DNA from: a virus
Reading direction: 5' to 3' (one strand)
IMG/VR virus record: IMGVR_UViG_3300043395_001986
Span: 1 to 64,000 of that record
Length of the DNA: 64,000 nucleotides
The notes beneath the pieces were generated by a model that was not told where the DNA came from, did no database searches, and worked only from the letters and a program-made list of their open reading frames with translations. How positions within the stretch are numbered: position 1 is the first letter of the stretch; every line of letters begins with the position of its first letter. Both the position numbers and the translations under genes were made by a program. Shown in pieces: positions 62,018-64,000 of the stretch.

Positions 62018-63508
62018 ATGGAAAATAAAAGATTAGGTCTAATAGTTCCGTGGAGAGGAGATTACCAAGACCTTCATAAGTTTTTAGGTCATATAGAATA
62101 TTTCTTAAATAATAAAGAGATAAATTATAAATTCTATATAATTGAACAGGTTGATAAAAAACCTTTCAATTATGGTGCGTTGTGCAATACTGGCTATGAA
62201 TTGGCAAAAGATGAATGTGATTATTTTATTTTCCACAGCCCTTATTTTATTCCAGTTGATGATACATGTGATTATTCTTATTCCACAAAAGTTCAACATC
62301 TATCATCGGTAGTAGATGCATTTGGATATAAAAAACCATATGCAGAATGGATAGGTGGTGCAATAAAATTTACACACGAAACATTTGAAGAAGTAAACGG
62401 ATATTCTGATGAATATTGGGGAATAGGTATGGAAGATGTTGATATGTTGTATAGATTAAATCGTAAAAAATTAGTAAGAAATAAAAAATATTTTAATATT
62501 GATATGCTTAAAGAGCATGATTTATTTGATATAAATGAAATTTCAAATCTAAAAAAAGTAAGTTTAACATATTTTGATTTTGATAAAAAATATAAATCAT
62601 GTATGATTAAATCAACAAAAAATACAAAATATGTTTTTCAAGATAGTTTTACTATTGATATGTTTTTGTATGTAGATAGAAATAAAAACTACGATAGTTT
62701 TATTTTTGGAAAACAAGGTTATAACGCCGGCATCTTTTTTAAAGATAACAAAGCATTGAATTTACAATTATGGAATAGTGATGGTAAGGTATGTGAAGTT
62801 TGGTATGAGAATTTTAATTTATTAGAAAGGTGGATGAAAATAACTATGAAATTTGATTTTGATGCACAACATCTTTGGTTATATGTCGATGGTCTACCAG
62901 TAGCAAGTAATTCATTTAATGGTGAAGTATTTGATTATACAGATAAAGATATTTGGATTGGTAGTTTAGCATTCAATCATCAATTTTCTGGTAAAGTTTC
63001 AAACATATTGGTATTTGACTACGCATTATCGGATTCGGAAATATTAAACTTATATAAACAAAATTATATAAACGAAACCGGTAATATTGTAACGAGAGAA
63101 AAGGCAATTATTGATATTCCATTTTCTAAAAAATATAAAGATTTTTATATTGATATGGGATTATATGAATCGCATGTAAGAGATTTATCCGCAACAAAAG
63201 AAGATAATACAAAAACAGAATTAATATCATTAAATTATGATTATAATTTTCCAGAAGAAACACCTGGAAAATACAAATGTTTAGATGTAGATAGAATGAA
63301 TGACTTCAAAAATATTTGGAGATGGTCTGGTAATGTGGATTTAGAAGAAAACAAACATATATTTTTTAATGATGTACTACCATCAAAAACTTATTTTAAA
63401 AAAGTTGGATTATCATCATTGGAATTTAAAAAAGAAAACGAATTTTATCCAAAAGGAGAAGATGGGATGGATAGAAAAAATGTAGAAATATATCAAATTA
63501 AACTATAA
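62018..63508 (+). CDS. GT7-like glycosyltransferase fused to LamG domain
   Basis: Residues 1-160 match the beta-1,4-galactosyltransferase (GT7) pattern: LGLIVPWRGDYQDLHKFL, IIEQVDKKPFNYGALCNTGY, and YWGIGMEDVDMLYR as the WGxEDxD block. The usual DxD is replaced by the HSPYFIPVDD region. Residues about 205-350 form a LamG-like domain (FTIDMFLYVD, NLLERWMKITMKFD, HLWLYVDGLPV, DIWIGSLAFN). The last 130 residues are unassigned. The lectin-like part may hold the acceptor glycan. Confidence 0.75.
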   Translation: MENKRLGLIVPWRGDYQDLHKFLGHIEYFLNNKEINYKFYIIEQVDKKPFNYGALCNTGYELAKDECDYFIFHSPYFIPVDDTCDYSYSTKVQHLSSVVDAFGYKKPYAEWIGGAIKFTHETFEEVNGYSDEYWGIGMEDVDMLYRLNRKKLVRNKKYFNIDMLKEHDLFDINEISNLKKVSLTYFDFDKKYKSCMIKSTKNTKYVFQDSFTIDMFLYVDRNKNYDSFIFGKQGYNAGIFFKDNKALNLQLWNSDGKVCEVWYENFNLLERWMKITMKFDFDAQHLWLYVDGLPVASNSFNGEVFDYTDKDIWIGSLAFNHQFSGKVSNILVFDYALSDSEILNLYKQNYINETGNIVTREKAIIDIPFSKKYKDFYIDMGLYESHVRDLSATKEDNTKTELISLNYDYNFPEETPGKYKCLDVDRMNDFKNIWRWSGNVDLEENKHIFFNDVLPSKTYFKKVGLSSLEFKKENEFYPKGEDGMDRKNVEIYQIKL

Positions 63509-63512
63509 AATT

Positions 63513-63806
63513 ATGGCAACATCAAAAAAAGAAACTGAAAAAAATGTAGAATCTACATCAGTAGCATTATTAGAAGAAAGAAAAGTTAAAGCATTGGAAA
63601 AAATAGCCAAATCACTGGATGCATTAACATCTTGGGTTGAAGATATAGATAAGGCAGAATGGAGCGAAAGAATCCAGTATTATTTATATGAGTTCTTAAA
63701 TAAAGACCAATCCAAATCGTATAGACAAGATAAGAATACTAAAACACAAGAAGAAGATACAGAAGAAGCAGAATTTGTAAGACCAACTCGTAGAATAGTT
63801 GAATAA
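63513..63806 (+). CDS. Small hypothetical protein, 97 aa
   Basis: The family is not recognised. It is a charged, helical protein (KVKALEKIAKSLDALTSWVE) with an acidic C-terminal region and a basic end (FVRPTRRIVE). It sits between two GT7-like genes and overlaps the next ATG by 1 nt. Confidence 0.55.
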   Translation: MATSKKETEKNVESTSVALLEERKVKALEKIAKSLDALTSWVEDIDKAEWSERIQYYLYEFLNKDQSKSYRQDKNTKTQEEDTEEAEFVRPTRRIVE

Positions 63807-64000
63807 TGAAATTAGGAGTAATCGTACCATATAGAGATAGAGAAGAACATCTTAATATTTTTAAGAAAGAGTTTTGTGCTTTTTTAGAGCAAAAATCTAT
63901 TCCGTTTGAACTTATCATTGTAGAACAATATGATGATAAACCATTTAATAGAGGAAAGCTTTTAAATATAGGTGCTATGAAGGCATCTGAAATCGGATGT
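63806..64000 (+). CDS. GT7-like glycosyltransferase, truncated by window end
   Basis: The visible 65 residues read LGVIVPYRDREEHLNIF and IIVEQYDDKPFNRGKLLNIG, a standard GT7 N-terminal domain (VPYRxRxxHL...EQ...FNRGxLLN). It is closer to the canonical family than the 62018 protein. The gene continues past the window, so its length and active site are unknown. Confidence 0.8.
   Translation, partial: MKLGVIVPYRDREEHLNIFKKEFCAFLEQKSIPFELIIVEQYDDKPFNRGKLLNIGAMKASEIGC

Noticed and set aside
1-64000. tRNA genes, integrase, transposase and attachment sites
   Set aside because: Intergenic gaps are too short for most tRNAs, and no cloverleaf, CCA end, recombinase motif or flanking direct repeat was seen by eye. 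A tRNA scan could still find one.

Overview
The window looks like one strand of a large, AT-rich, T4-related myovirus genome that infects a member of the Bacteroidota. The phage call rests on a T4-type baseplate block (gp25-like, gp6-like, very long tail proteins), a gp55-like late sigma factor, a primase, a T7-type endonuclease I, an Mre11/Rad50 pair, and an S74-terminated tail fibre. The host call rests on three things: promoters of the Bacteroidota form TTTG-N19/20-TAnnTTTG, start codons preceded by A/T-rich leaders with no clear Shine-Dalgarno sequence, and a Bacteroidota-style lipoprotein. All 75 genes I accept read on the + strand and are packed tightly, often with ATGA or TAATG overlaps. 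No gap exceeds 300 bases. I see no tRNA, integrase, transposon or CRISPR array.

Layout. (1) 1-8.5 kb: four related glycosyltransferase-like proteins, a sulfotransferase-like protein, an SGNH-hydrolase-like protein and small unknowns. (2) 8.5-17.1 kb: a tailoring-enzyme island of four 2OG-Fe(II) oxygenases, three sulfotransferases, a flavin-dependent (tryptophan-type) halogenase, a radical-SAM protein, a small Cys-rich protein, and an ATP-grasp-like/Hint-like fusion that ends in a nine-cysteine tail. Many proteins of regions 1 and 2 share a C-terminal tail of the form K-x-(T/S)-L-I although their folds are unrelated. (3) 17.2-31.5 kb: a lipoprotein, APS kinase, nucleotidyltransferase, DUF2061 membrane protein, HD hydrolase, Hsp20, UvdE-type endonuclease, IscU and IscA homologues, an epimerase, glycosyltransferases, methyltransferases, a cupin, peptide deformylase, the gp55-like sigma factor and a carbamoyltransferase. 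(4) 31.5-50.4 kb: baseplate and tail structural genes, including a tail-associated peptidoglycan hydrolase. (5) 50.4-55.0 kb: endonuclease I, primase and a single-chain SbcD-SbcC (Mre11-Rad50) fusion. (6) 55.0-64 kb: a 1438-residue tail fibre followed by a glycan module of glycosyltransferases, a methyltransferase and a GT7-LamG fusion. The last gene runs off the window.

How the parts may work together (inference). The APS kinase could supply PAPS to the sulfotransferases. The epimerase, glycosyltransferases, methyltransferases and carbamoyltransferase would build or edit a glycan. The oxygenases, halogenase and radical-SAM enzyme may tailor a peptide or virion protein. Two promoter classes are visible: host-like promoters before peptide deformylase, primase, SbcDC and the GT7-LamG gene, and a TATTTATA-type box close upstream of structural and many accessory genes, which is the natural candidate for the gp55-like sigma factor. 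In five cases the box ends exactly 4 nt before the ATG, so those messages may be leaderless.

The least-explained and most interesting items are the shared C-terminal tail, the Hint-like Cys-rich protein with its enzyme neighbours, and the promoter grammar.
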